DNA of 64,000 bases, from contig VWZL01002782.1 in the NCBI GenBank assembly GCA_013396915.1, forward strand, positions 124,714 to 188,713, written 5' to 3'. Positions 53,034 to 64,000 of the stretch are shown here, piece by piece (positions within the stretch are counted from its first letter, which is position 1; the number at the start of each line of letters is the position of its first letter). Made by a program: the position numbers and the translations under genes. The notes beneath the pieces are model-generated. The model was not told the DNA's origin and searched no databases. It worked only from the letters and a program-made list of their open reading frames with translations. Source of the DNA: Stercorarius parasiticus. Its lineage: Eukaryota > Chordata > Aves > Charadriiformes > Stercorariidae.

Positions 53034-54995
53034 TCAATGGCTGATTGTTCTCATTGTGAAAAATTTTCCTTTTGAGTCTAGTTGAAATCTCCCCGGGAGT
53101 AACTTCTGCCCATTGCACCTCATCTGTTCCATGTGACTCCTTGTAAACAGGCAGGCTCCATCTTCTTTGTAGGCATCCTTTAAATTCTGCAGTATGCTGA
53201 CAAGGTCTCCCCTGAGGCTTCTTTTCTCAAGGCTGAACAAACCCAGTTCTCTCAGTTTTTCCTTATATGACAGGCTTCCCAATCCTTTGATCATCTTGGT
53301 GGCCTTCCTCTGGACCCTCTCCAGCTTTTTTGTATAGTGGGGACCAAAACTGAACACAGTATTCCAGGTGTGACCTGACCAGTGTTGAGTGGAGTGGGAT
53401 AATGACTTCTTTGTCTCTGCTGGTGATGCCTTTGTTGATGCAACCCAGCATCCTATTGGCTTTCTTTGCCACTGCAGCACACTGTTCACTCATATTGAGC
53501 TTGTTGTCCACCAGGACCCTCACGACCCTTTCCACAGAGGTGCTCCCCAGCTAGGTAGATCCCAGCCTGTGCTGCACTCCTGGATTATGTTTTCCCAGGT
53601 GCAAGACTTTACCCTTATCCTTGTTGAAGTTCATAAGGTTCTTGTTAGCCCACTCACTCATCCAGCCTATATGGTTCTTCCTGTAGGGTGCCTCTCCCTT
53701 CTGAAGTGTCCACTTCCCCAATCACTTTGATATCATCAGCAAACTTCATCTGGGTACACTTGACCCCATTATACAGATCACTTATGAAGATATTNCGACC
53801 CTTTCCACAGAGGTGCTCCCCAGCTAGGTAGATCCCAGCCTGTGCTGCACTCCTGGATTATGTTTTCCCAGGTGCAAGACTTTACCCTTATCCTTGTTGA
53901 AGTTCATAAGGTTCTTGTTAGCCCACTCACTCATCCAGCCTATATGGTTCTTCCTGTAGGGTGCCTCTCCCTTCTGAAGTGTCCACTTCCCCAATCACTT
54001 TGATATCATCAGCAAACTTCATCTGGGTACACTTGACCCCATTATACAGATCACTTATGAAGATATTTAATGCTGTTGGGCCCTGGGGGACTCAACTTGT
54101 GACAGGTTGCCAGTTTGAAAGGGAGCTATTTACCACCACCTTCTGGGTGCAGTCTGTCAGCCAGTTACCCTCCCACCACACAGACCGCTTGTCTAGACTG
54201 TAACAGATCAGTTTCTCTAGGAGGCGGCTGTGGGGAACCATGTCAAAAGCCTTGGAGAAATCCAGGTAGCCAATGTCCACCACTTGTCCCGTATCAACCG
54301 AGCAGGTTACTTTGTCATAGAAGGCGACCAGGTTTGTCAAGCACAATTTGCCCTTGGTGAACCCATGCTGGCTTTTCCCAGTCACGTCCTTCATTTGACT
54401 TGTGAATGGCCCCCAGGAAGATTTGTTCCATAACTTTACCAGGGACTGAAATAAGACTGATTGGCCTATAATTTCCTGGATTCTCTTTTAAGCTCTTCTT
54501 GTAGATTGGGGTGACGTTAACCTTCTTCCAGTCTTCTGGGATGTCCTTCGACCTCCATGACTTCTCACAGGTTATGGAGAGCGGCCTTGCAATGACATCA
54601 GCCAGATCTCTTAACACCCTCAGGTTGATAGCACCAAGGCCCATCAATTTGTAGGAGTCAAGCTCTTGTAATAGTTCACATACCAATTTCACTGACAATG
54701 GGTCTGTGTTTGCATCAACCTGGATTGTTTTTCCCAGGGCCTGGGGCCCAACAGTGCTGGTAAAGACAGAGGTGACGAAAGTGTTGAGAACCTCACCCTT
54801 TTCAGCATTGTTGGTGACTAATTTACCTTTCCTGTTTAACAGCAGGCCAATATTTTTCTGCTGTTTCTGTTTGTTGTTTATGTACCTGAAAAACCCTTTC
54901 TTGCAGTTTTTGACATCTCTGGCCAATCTGAATTCAAGATGAGTTTGTGCTTTTTTAACTCCTTTTCCTTTTCTCTGTGGCATTCCTGGATAAAG
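53034..54995 (-). pseudogene. CR1 ORF2 remnant broken into several frames
   Basis: Minus-strand pieces in order: 54995-54430 with [35 protein letters not shown] and SVPGKVMEQI; 54394-54092 with KSQHGFTKGKLCLTNLVAFY and motif A YLDFSKAFDMVPHS; the motif C box FADD (codons at 54005-54016, repeated at 53732-53743 by the false duplication); 53535-53263 with RVLVDNKLNMSEQCAAV; and 53489-53034 with LGLFSLEKRSLRGDL. The pieces lie in different frames, so there are at least three frameshifts, plus in-frame stops. Inactive. Confidence 0.92.
53523..54067. repeat. Exact 272-base direct repeat joined by one N, likely assembly error
   Basis: Bases 53523-53794 and 53796-54067 read identically throughout by eye, offset 273, with the only N of the window at 53795 between them. 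The repeat starts CGACCCTTTCCACAGAGGTG and ends CACTTATGAAGATATT. The other CR1 copy at 44 kb has this ORF2 segment once, between the same neighbouring blocks. Two contig ends that overlap by 272 bases and were joined with a one-base gap explain it best. Confidence 0.93.
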
Positions 54996-56679
54996 CCTTT
55001 CTAGTGATAAATTAGCATAAATAACATTTGTAAAATAATTTGAAATACTTTGAAAGTAATTACTGGTAAAGCCTAGGTTCATTAACTCAATTTTACTAAA
55101 CTGCTTAATCCAAGCTAATCTAAGCTTTTGCTGCTATGGCCTTTTAAATAGACTAGTATATTTTCCTCAGATTATTGAAATTACAGCTTGATAAAACTTC
55201 TGTATCTCTCAATTTCTGCCTAAAATTGGAATTTGCCTGGCTATAAATGGGAATTGTGAAAATAGTATTCAGTATTTAAGTAACACTTTGCAAACCCTGA
55301 TTTATAACTCAGTTGTAATTACATCTGGAAAGCAGAAGTCATAACAAATTATTTCTCCGAGAAGTCTTGAAAGCCCTTCAAATATTACTCCACGACAACA
55401 ACTGATTGCCAGTAGGGTTTCTTGCAGGGAAAAGATTTCATTGCTAAAATTCTAGCATGATGTTTTAGCGTTCTTTAAAACTGCATCTTTTTTAACCTAA
55501 AGAATGATTATTGATTTGCCTATGGAACATGAATTTTGCTCTTCAGCATTAATTAATCTCCTTGTTTTCCTCATTGGCAGGAGTGTTGCTGGTTTATTTA
55601 AATATTAAAACAGCATTGTCTCTGTTTTGTGAGACAGATTTTGGATCTGTAGCCTGTTCTTAAAGAGATAATATTTAAAATTATCCACTGATGAAAGAGT
55701 CTGAAGATTGTTCAGTTGTGTTACAAAAATAAATTCAGAATTTCACAAAATTTAGTCATCTTTTTATTCAGCTCTGCAAATTAAGAGGTTAAAAACAATC
55801 TGCTACAAATTGTGTTGATGCTGGAAGGGCATTTAAATGTAACAGAAGCTGTAGCAGAGTTTTCCTGCATGTGTATGAATGATTCCATTGTATTTAAGGT
55901 GGCCAAGAAAGGCCCAACAGCACACTTAATCTCTTACAGAATTGACTGTAATGAACACATGGATAAGAGATCTGCTTTGTTAACTCATTTGTCTCGTATG
56001 ATGGCCTTCTGAGTTTTGTTCAGGATGAAACCTTTAATAGTAGATCTGTACAAATTTAGCACATAAAATTTCAGTCAGTCAGGGAAGCCGATGTTGTTTC
56101 ACCAGCACAGAACCGTTTATGGGCAGAGGTTCTCTTTGCTGCTCTAGACCATAAAGTTGATTCTGGTTTCTTCTAAGACTCTGTGGGAGGGGGTGAAAAA
56201 CTTTAACTGGGAGAATTTAGGATCGCTAATTGCTTCATCAGTTTAATCTTCCTAATCCCAACACTCTTAACACTGGCTGGTGTTCTATACTTCAGAGAAA
56301 GAAACTTCCTGCTGGGCACCTATACATTAATTCTTTTCATGTCGTGGTTCCATCTTGTCTTTCATCATGAATCTCTGATGTTATGTCCCAAAATTACATA
56401 CTTTGTAGATTTTCTGTACGTATTTTCCCTTATCATTGTAAATATGTATATTTTAAATTTTTGTATATATGTCTTATAACTTTTAAAAATTCTTTAAAGT
56501 ATAAAGAAAAAAATTAATAGTCTTTGGTTTTGAGGCCTGCTAGTTCCCAGTTTTATCTTCTTGAGTAAAGCATGAGGAAAAGAGAACAATACTTCATACA
56601 AAGTAATCAAGTTGAAAAGAAAATAAAGTAGGAGCCATGTGAAACAGACATTTTGACACACATTTAAATAAGGCAGCAG
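54996..56679. other. Intron stretch, nothing recognised
   Basis: AT-rich intron between CR1 copies. No exon or repeat recognised. Confidence 0.5.
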
Positions 56680-57250
56680 TGGACAGAGGTCAAAAGCAAG
56701 GGGTACAGAGTGATGGGAATATGGGAGACTTCAGAAATGATAAAGTGGGGTGAAGGGACATCTAGACATCTACCTCTAGTAAAGCTGGGGCACAAGCAGG
56801 AGGAAGTGCAGCTCCCTGTGCAGTCACAGAACGGTGACGCTATTGGAGCAACTGAGACATAGTGGGACAGATCACATGGATGGAGTGTAGTAAAGGATGG
56901 ATACAAACTCCGCAGGAGACACAGGCAGAGAAGATGCTGTGGTGGTCTCTGTGTGAAGGAGCAGCTTGGATGTATGGATCTGCTGTTGGGGGTGCAGAAT
57001 CGGCTGGTTGAGAATTTGTGGGTCAGGATCAGAGAACAATAGAACAGAGACCTCAAATTGAGAGTCTGTTACACACCAGTGGATAAGGATGAGGAAATGT
57101 GTGAAGTGTTCTTCAAACAGCTCAAGGAAGTCTCTAATTCACAGACTGTAGTTCTCATGGGACTTTATCCTTCCTGATATATGTTTAAAAGGCGATATGG
57201 CAGGACATATACAGCCAAGATTTCAGAAGATCTTAAAGAATCCATACCTA
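56680..57250 (+). mobile_element. CR1 endonuclease-region fragment, sense, 3'-truncated
   Basis: Follows the endonuclease half of CR1 ORF2. GGAGACTTCAGAAATGATAA then AGTGGGGTGAAGGGACATCT, CTCCCTGTGCAGTCACAGAA, ACATAGTGGGACAGATCACA and TGGATGGAGTG match the 'DIVAITETWW.. SHDW' region in order. CTGTGTGAAGGAGCAGC and TTGGATGTATGGATCTGC match the 'VREGLDCMEL' region, and GTAGTTCTCATGGGACTTTA (57148) the 'LVLMGDFN' active-site region. Stops and frameshifts abound. Neither reverse transcriptase nor the 3' tail follows, which is unusual because CR1 copies normally keep the 3' end. The antisense open frame of 130 codons (57056-56664) is a shadow. Confidence 0.68.
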
Positions 57251-60200
57251 TGTTTCACAGCAAGATACCTACTCCCAGTAGGTATTTGTCCAGATAGTCC
57301 TTTAAAAACCTTCACATTTTCCAAAAGCAGTGTTTTCCCATATTTTATTTTTAATATTAATAGAAAGGGGTTTTATCTTTTATTCCACATTATTTTTTTC
57401 TTGCTGAAATTTAAGCATGTTATTTTTCCTGTATATAGCTTTGTACCTGTGCACATTAGAAACAAATTATTTTCTTTTGCTTTGCAACTTCCTTTTACTT
57501 GTTTAGTTTTGGTCTTCTCCAGCTACAATAGTCCTAACGCACTCTTTCTTCACAAATCATGCTTTTGACACCACTTTCTTAATTTCCTCTAGATTGTTTT
57601 TAATTTATCCATGCTTTCTTTTGAAGTGTTGGATCCCAATTAGCAGAGTGGATAAGAATTTTTGTGATCACAGCTCATAGTTAGAGCACGGTCTATGCTG
57701 CACTTTGAGGTGCTGGTGTGTCCAGTTATTTAACTAATTAGTCTATGAGGGTAATTTCAATTTTTGTTCCACTTCTAAAATAATGTTCTGGGTTTTAAAT
57801 AACATTTTTAATGAAGAATGTGTTCTTCGTTAGTTTTGGTTTTGGTTTTTTTTGTCAGAATGGATTAATTGTTGAATTCCAGGTAGGTGGGCAAGGCTTT
57901 CATCTTTTTGTATTGCCCGTGGAATGAAGCACTTGTGGTAAGGCACAAATACAAAGTCTCCAGGAGCTCTAGACAAATCTGGCCAAAGTCCCAGAATAAT
58001 ATTGTGCTAATTTACTGCAATCTATAAATCTCCAGGCTGGCCAAGAATACAGTGCCAGATTCATATTTTCTAACTATATGAAGTAAAAAACAAAGTGCAC
58101 ACATTTATAGGAATAATGTGGTTTAACTCTTCATTTACTCCTATTTCATTTAGTACAAATACTGAAAAATAAATATTTGGGGATTCAGTCATCCTGCAGC
58201 TTTGAGCATCAAGTGAAAATGCTGAGGCACTGCTTACTTCGTGTCAAACTGAAAGCATAATGAAAATTACTTTTTATGTATTTGTTCATCTGAACAGGAT
58301 TAGAAAAAGCAGAGATTTATGAATAAGAATAATGATCGTAACTTCATAAACAAACTATTTTGGGAATTTTCTTCTAACTGGGCATGAAAGTTCAAAGGCC
58401 ATGATGTGGACATCATGCACCAAGGATTTTATAAAGTGTTCCGTTTCTATCATTACTAGGAACATCAAAGACTGAGGTAAAATTTTATAATTATTAACAA
58501 ACGCTAGCACCCCAGGAACCTGGGAAAATCGAATTAAGACGTCTGGTACTCACTGAGCTAAGGTTTGTCACTCATAAATGGTACAGCAAATGGATTAAGA
58601 GCACTGCTTCACTGAAGGGAGAAAACAAAATGAACAGCAGAATAATCCATAACTGGCTGCTCCAGATGCTCAAAGTGCAATAATTACAGTTCTCTTTTCT
58701 CATCCCCTGATGATGCAACTGCTAGAATAGTCAGTTCTTTTCATGTAATAGTTATGCATCACTCATACTACAGGATTATTAATTCTAGGGTGCTGTCATC
58801 TTCCTTTAATTGCATAGCCTCATTTAAGATGCAGCTAAATCAGCAAAGTGACCTGTCAACCGTTTGCTCTTTCTAGCTGTTCCAAGCAGCCATGCTTGTT
58901 CTAGTTATTCTGGTATCTCTATATGCATGGTTGCTCAATTATCCACTTTTGCTGGTCTCTGCAACTCTTCAAGTAAGCTTGAATTGTGTAAGAAAAACAA
59001 GTATATATAACAGCTAAATGTGTGTACTTAGAAAAATACCTACTATTTAAAAAGACCTCTTAAAAAGGACTCTGATCCCTCCCTTGCAAATTTATGACTT
59101 GCTTTCTGAGTCTGCAAATTCTTGCCTTAAATTAAAATCAGACACTGCATGCCTCACACTCAGGCATAGTTTGATGGCTCTTTTGTGTACTATTTTTCCT
59201 GTTACTACCAGTGTAACATTTCCTTTATTACAGTCTTGTTGTCTTGTTTTGTTTGTTTGTTTTTTAATAGAAAGCTACTCAAAATATAAATTCAACATAT
59301 AGTAGACCTGTTCATGGTCCCTTTCATTTATTCTTCCTTCTGTCAACCATATATTAATATAGCAAGATCCTCCCCTTTTGATCCTGTTTCATCCTGTTTC
59401 TACCTGGAAGAGTGGCTGAATATTTCTAGTCACATATAGTTGACATAATTTTTTTACATTTTATTTTTTTATAGTAAGATATGTTTCATTTCACTTGCAA
59501 ATGGCCTTATGATCATCAGATGAAAGATATTATAAATTACATATTTTTGTGAAATATTTGTGACACTACCTCATTACTATCATTCTGTTCTTTTTACTTC
59601 TGTAAGTATCAATTAAAAGGCATTTCCTTGTCTGTGTTAAGGATAGTTCTCCTAAATTAAACCCCAGAAGAAGTCCCCTCCCAAATTCCCTTACTGATGT
59701 AGCTGTTTGCATACAATATTACACTTTGTTCATCAGCAAAAAAAGGGAAAAAAACACAACCAACCTGGTGATTTTTACAATATTCTTCTTTATTTCAGTA
59801 CCAATAGTGGTAAGTTTTTCTATTAATCCAAAAAGCCTTGATAAACCAGATGTTCCTTTTCACATATATGTAATCATTTCCCACTGTTATTTAAAGAATT
59901 GTAGTTATCGAAGAGGCTAGAGTATACTTCATGGTTCTTGGGTTGAATTTCAGATATTTCACGATGACAATTTAACTCATTCATTTTATGTAAGACTACA
60001 GAAACTGCAGCTAAGACTGAGCTTTTCTAGGCTTTGGAAGGTTTAGGATAGCTTTTGATGTCCTTTCTATAGTCAGCCCATCCATTCAAAAAGCCATAGA
60101 AATACAGATGCCTAAGACTTTTGCAGGCAAGCTATTTCTGTTCTTCAGTACAAAGAACATTCCTCTACATCCCTAGTCACTTGTATTTGAAATGATACTA

Positions 60201-63200
60201 CTATATTACAGTTCATCAATGTAGTGTGTAAGGGTATGTGTTTAGATTCCTGCAAATTTTAGCTACGTAGTTTCCTTGGACAGACCATATTTTAATATCT
60301 ATTTTTACAGTATTAAAGAGCTAAAAAGAAACTAAGGAAATAGATTTCAAATATCTCAGAGTCTAAGAACTGTAGCTGGAATGTATTTTAACCAAACATT
60401 TTCTACATTTTCATGCTTTTTTTTCTTTTTAAGGAAGGTGATATTAAAAACCTTGAATACTGAATGAATTTCTGTTTCGCATTTTCCTAGAACAGAAAAA
60501 AAAATAATTATTTGAACTCATTGGATTCATACTATGTAATGCATTGTAAAAATATATCCATGGCTTTTTAATATAATTTCCATATTTTGGATCATCTGTT
60601 GAGTATGTGACCCTGTTTTTGGAGGTCTGGAGTTTTCAGTAGGAGTCAGGCCATCTAATGACTATGGTGCTTAGCAGATCATGTTTTATTGTTTCTTTCA
60701 GTGTTCTGTAACTGTTAAAAACAGTGGTACCATATGTCTAACATGATATCTGATATCAAAGTCAGCTCTAGGTACGAGGCAGGTGAGTGGTGAGGAAGTC
60801 AACTTCTATTGAGCAAGTGGGTTGTTTTGAATTAAAATTTGTTACGGATCAAATAAAGAGCCAAGGAAGCTATATGGTTGTTTGTTTGGCACTGTAACAG
60901 AAACCATATTCAAGAATAAAGACAGGGATTAGAGTGATGTGGATGAAACAATTTAGTAGTGCCGGATCAAAAGAAAAGATACGCATTTTAAATGCAGGTA
61001 ACTGGTGGCAATACTTATAAAAATGCAAAGGCTATATGAAGTTAAAAAGATAGGGAACTTGGGTGTAGAAAAGTAATATAATGCATTGCTAAATGAGAAT
61101 TCTTCCAATGAACTTAATGGTGATGATAACAGGCAAAAAAGAACATAACAGGGGAAGTAGACAAGACTAAGGATTCAAAGGACGATGCTGCAATAGAGAT
61201 ACTATATTATAAGAAAGAAAATATTTTATAAGAGTAATTTTGGAAAGGGAAGACTTTACCTAGGAAGACAACTATCTTCCCTTTTAGTATAAATTTGAAT
61301 TAATTTTGTATGTTGGATCCATAGTCCCTTTTTCCCATCCTACTTTTTACAGAACTCCTAAGATGACTCTGGGAAAGTGCATGTAAATCCAGGATGATAT
61401 GCATCTGTACATAAATCTGTCTTTCAGAGCTGTAATTTTCAGGCATATGTTCTATCAAATGTTCTGCCTCTCATAACCCTGGAGGTATCACAAGAAATGC
61501 AAAAACATTGCTTTAAGTATCATAACCTAATGTTGCTTTACAAACAGTATTTCTTCAAAAACACAAGCTAATTGTTAGATATGTTTCTGATTTTGGTCAG
61601 TGACTTAAATTATTTTACAGTTTTTCCAAGCTCTGTTTACTGGAAAAACTACAGCTTAATCTGGTTTTGCAGTACCTTCATCAGTCTGTGATAACACATT
61701 GGTGTTTATGTGGCTTGTTTCTCCATTATGAATATTACCCTCTGCTCACCACCTAGTGTCTTAGATATATTGCTTAGCCTAAAGTTCATAGTGCATAGAA
61801 AAGCCAGAAAAAAAGGGTCATGTATCCTGAATTGCTATATATGACACTGCACACTAATTCTGTTTGGTTTGTGCTATTGCAAATAGACTTATCGCCATCC
61901 TAATTTCAGTTATCTTTGGACTAAATTTGTTTGTGTCTCATGTCTACAATTCTGTTTGCAAGACTACCTGCCATTTTGAACAAGGATGCTATAATGATCT
62001 TGCTATTAGCCAAATAATTTTCTCTCAGACATAAATTCCAACACTGCGTGTAATCTGCTTTGTGCCAGCACTATGGAGATGGTTTACAGACAGTGATTCT
62101 GCAGCCCTCTGGTCCCAGAATAAATTAATATATAATCTGCATATTGTCAGCTCAGGAGTTGACAGGCTTGGTAGAGTCTGCTGCACTTCAGCTGTTTCCT
62201 GGCTAGACTAGCACATAGAAAGCCCAAATGAGAGATTTTCTAAATATGCACAAATAATTACACTAAAAGCACCTTTTTCTGTCATGTCCAGTATTTCACT
62301 CTTCCAATCCTTCTAAAATCAATCTTTCTTCCTAATTGTTGTACCATCATTTGCACAACAGTCTGAAAGATCTATGGTCCACATTAAGAAGTTGCTGGTA
62401 AAGAGCTTTGCCATCAATATTTAGATACATTATGAACAATAGCTTGAAACTTGTCAGCAACTCCTGGGATGTTAACAGGCGAAATTTATTTCTGGAAAGT
62501 GTTCAGATACCCCTGTTAGATAAGAGCTTTAAGTTAGTGGATCAATATTACACACATTTACAGAAAAAAAAGGAAATGTAAAAAGTGAAAGTAAAAATAT
62601 AAGCATTAAAAACTAACTAACAAACAGACAAACAAACTTCCTTAAGTTAATGATGCTTGTTATATAATTTGAAAATTGAGGAAAGAAAATGTAATTCTAG
62701 AACAAAAATATATTTTTCTTTTGAATTGTTCTCCCCCTCCCCCCGTAATCTATTTATTTAGGGAGTTCTGAAGACAAGCTGTTCATGTCTAAGTATAACA
62801 TTTGTCATAGCTACCTCCAAAGATTTCATGTTGTTAAACTACCATTTCAGCTTCATACGAAAATCTAAAGCAAACCAAAATAACAAATGAAGATAAATGA
62901 ACAGATTAAGTCACAGACACTTCTAGCAGGTAGGTAAACAGTCAACACATAATTTTCAAGGTCTCATAACAGCCCCCTCAGAGGCTGCAATATTTGCTGC
63001 AATTTATTTTGTAACACTATAGATTAAAAATTCAGAAAACAATTGACAGTATTTAATGTGAACAAATATTTGACAAGCAAAGGAGAACTGTGCAAACTAA
63101 AGCCTTTTGTAGAATCTGGAAATAAAGAGTGCATAAAGACTGTTTTGCAGAGCTGGCTAATGAGGATGAAAGTCCATCTAAGAATAAGACTGCAGTACAG

Positions 63201-64000
63201 GCTGCTCCAAAGAAAGCAAGGAACACAGGACAGTCCTGTCTTAAGGCACAAGCATGACGGAACTATTTGCAAGTGCCTGAAGAGATGGTATGTGCTGTGT
63301 CTCAGGACTTCACTCCACTGACAGCAATTCTAGGTTCCCTGTGTATGATGGGGTGTTTTCCATATATGAAGCAAGTCTAACATTTTGTACATGCATGTGT
63401 ATATGCAGATTATTCCTTCTACTAAATATGCAGATAAATGCACTGAGCTTCCATACGAAAAGAAATGCTGTGTTGTTTGTGTAGATTGTCTGGACACCAA
63501 ATGTGTCAGATGGCTGTCTTCAATTCAGCTCAAGTAGATTTAGGAGTTTTTTTACAGGGTCATTTGGAATATTGTGTACTATATTGCTTCTTAAAATTTG
63601 GATTACTTTCTATCTATATTATTTAATTAATTATTTTTTTATATAGTTATTTATTATATTTAAACTTCGTGCAACAGCAGAATTGGTGTAAATCAACTTC
63701 ACACATTACTTTGCCCTTCTGTGTAGGGTAGTTGCATGTTATATTGTTTTCCTTTTCTTTGGGAAATGTATCCTGTGTACTTCTCTGGCAATTTAAGTGT
63801 GGTATTAAGTTAAGAGTTGTACTTAAAAACATAAACCAAGTTGTTGCTAGACAATTAGGAAGTCTTGCATTATTTGATCACCAGTTCCCTACAGGATTCT
63901 ACCCAGCACACGGGCAGGGTTCCCATGGAAACAACAACCCTATTAAAGCCTCCAAGAAGTCCTGTCTTTCTACAGTTTCTCCCCCCCTCCCCCTCTTTTT
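57251..64000. other. Downstream intron, nothing recognised
   Basis: AT-rich intronic DNA to the end of the window. A CUB exon is expected to follow the Sushi exon in the gene, but none with splice sites was recognised here. The last 30 bases are a C/T-rich run. Open frames up to 123 codons (57197-57568) have no family likeness. Confidence 0.5.

Larger units (their letters stand above)
52885..54995 (-). mobile_element. CR1 LINE, antisense, decayed, holds a false duplication
   Basis: The + strand opens with AAAATCATAGTCATAGAATA (reversed CR1 3' array), GGGACCTCAAGGATCATCTG and GTCCAACC, then ORF2 in reverse up to about 54995, where likeness ends in the AKAQLEL-like region. This 5' truncation point is close to that of the CR1 at 44-46 kb. 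It is more diverged than that copy. Its length is inflated by 273 bases through the repeated segment at 53523-54067; without it the element is about 1.84 kb. It is antisense to CSMD. Confidence 0.95.

Noticed and set aside
53523..54067. Recent biological tandem duplication
   Set aside because: Exact identity plus a single N at the joint is better explained by unmerged overlapping contig ends.
56664..57056. 130-codon minus-strand open frame
   Set aside because: Antisense shadow of the sense-strand CR1 endonuclease fragment.
57197..57568. 123-codon + strand open frame
   Set aside because: It starts within CR1-derived sequence and runs into AT-rich intron, with Phe/Leu-rich composition and no domain.
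1..64000. CRISPR arrays, tRNA or rRNA genes, bacterial operons or defence systems
   Set aside because: No regularly spaced direct repeats, no cloverleaf with A and B boxes, no operon-like gene packing. The window is vertebrate intron.

Overview
This is vertebrate nuclear DNA, almost certainly avian. It is AT-rich and non-coding over nearly its whole length. The recognisable repeats are nearly all CR1 (chicken repeat 1) non-LTR retrotransposons, several ending in the CR1 3' octamer array (ATTCTATG-like) that is typical of birds. There are no Alu- or L1-like repeats, no operons and no prokaryotic genes. Most open frames in the window are chance intronic frames.

The window lies inside one large gene on the + strand, a CUB and Sushi multiple domains gene, best matched to CSMD3. 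Two coding exons are visible. The exon at 2286-2398 encodes the C-terminal end of a CUB domain. The exon at 47601-47795 encodes one complete Sushi (CCP) domain. Both have AG acceptors and GTAAGA donors, and they join in frame across a split glutamate codon, so they are probably consecutive exons separated by a 45,202-base intron. The flanking partial introns fill 1-2285 and 47796-64000.

Layout of the repeats: CR1 3' tail at 1.1 kb; (AAAGA)13 at 7.3 kb; an LTR-like end and leader-like GC-richer block at 9.0-10.06 kb; an old antisense CR1 relic at 10.06-11.5 kb with reverse transcriptase, linker and ORF1-esterase remnants but no recognisable endonuclease; two CR1 pieces in opposite orientation at 17.25-17.87 kb (-) and 18.79-19.26 kb (+); a GC-richer LTR-like block at 19.39-19.85 kb; a short CR1 tail at 40.2 kb; a young-looking 1.9-kb antisense CR1 with an almost intact reverse transcriptase at 43.9-45.9 kb; a very old CR1/L3-like relic at about 48.7-49.7 kb; a decayed 2.1-kb antisense CR1 at 52.9-55.0 kb; and a sense-strand CR1 endonuclease fragment at 56.7-57.25 kb.

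The clearest anomaly is at 53523-54067: a 272-base segment is present twice, base for base identical, with a single N between the copies. This looks like a failed contig merge and not biology. I found no evidence of an undescribed gene system. The observations worth following are the assembly fault, the paired CR1 copies around the Sushi exon, the LTR-like blocks, and several candidate conserved intronic elements.
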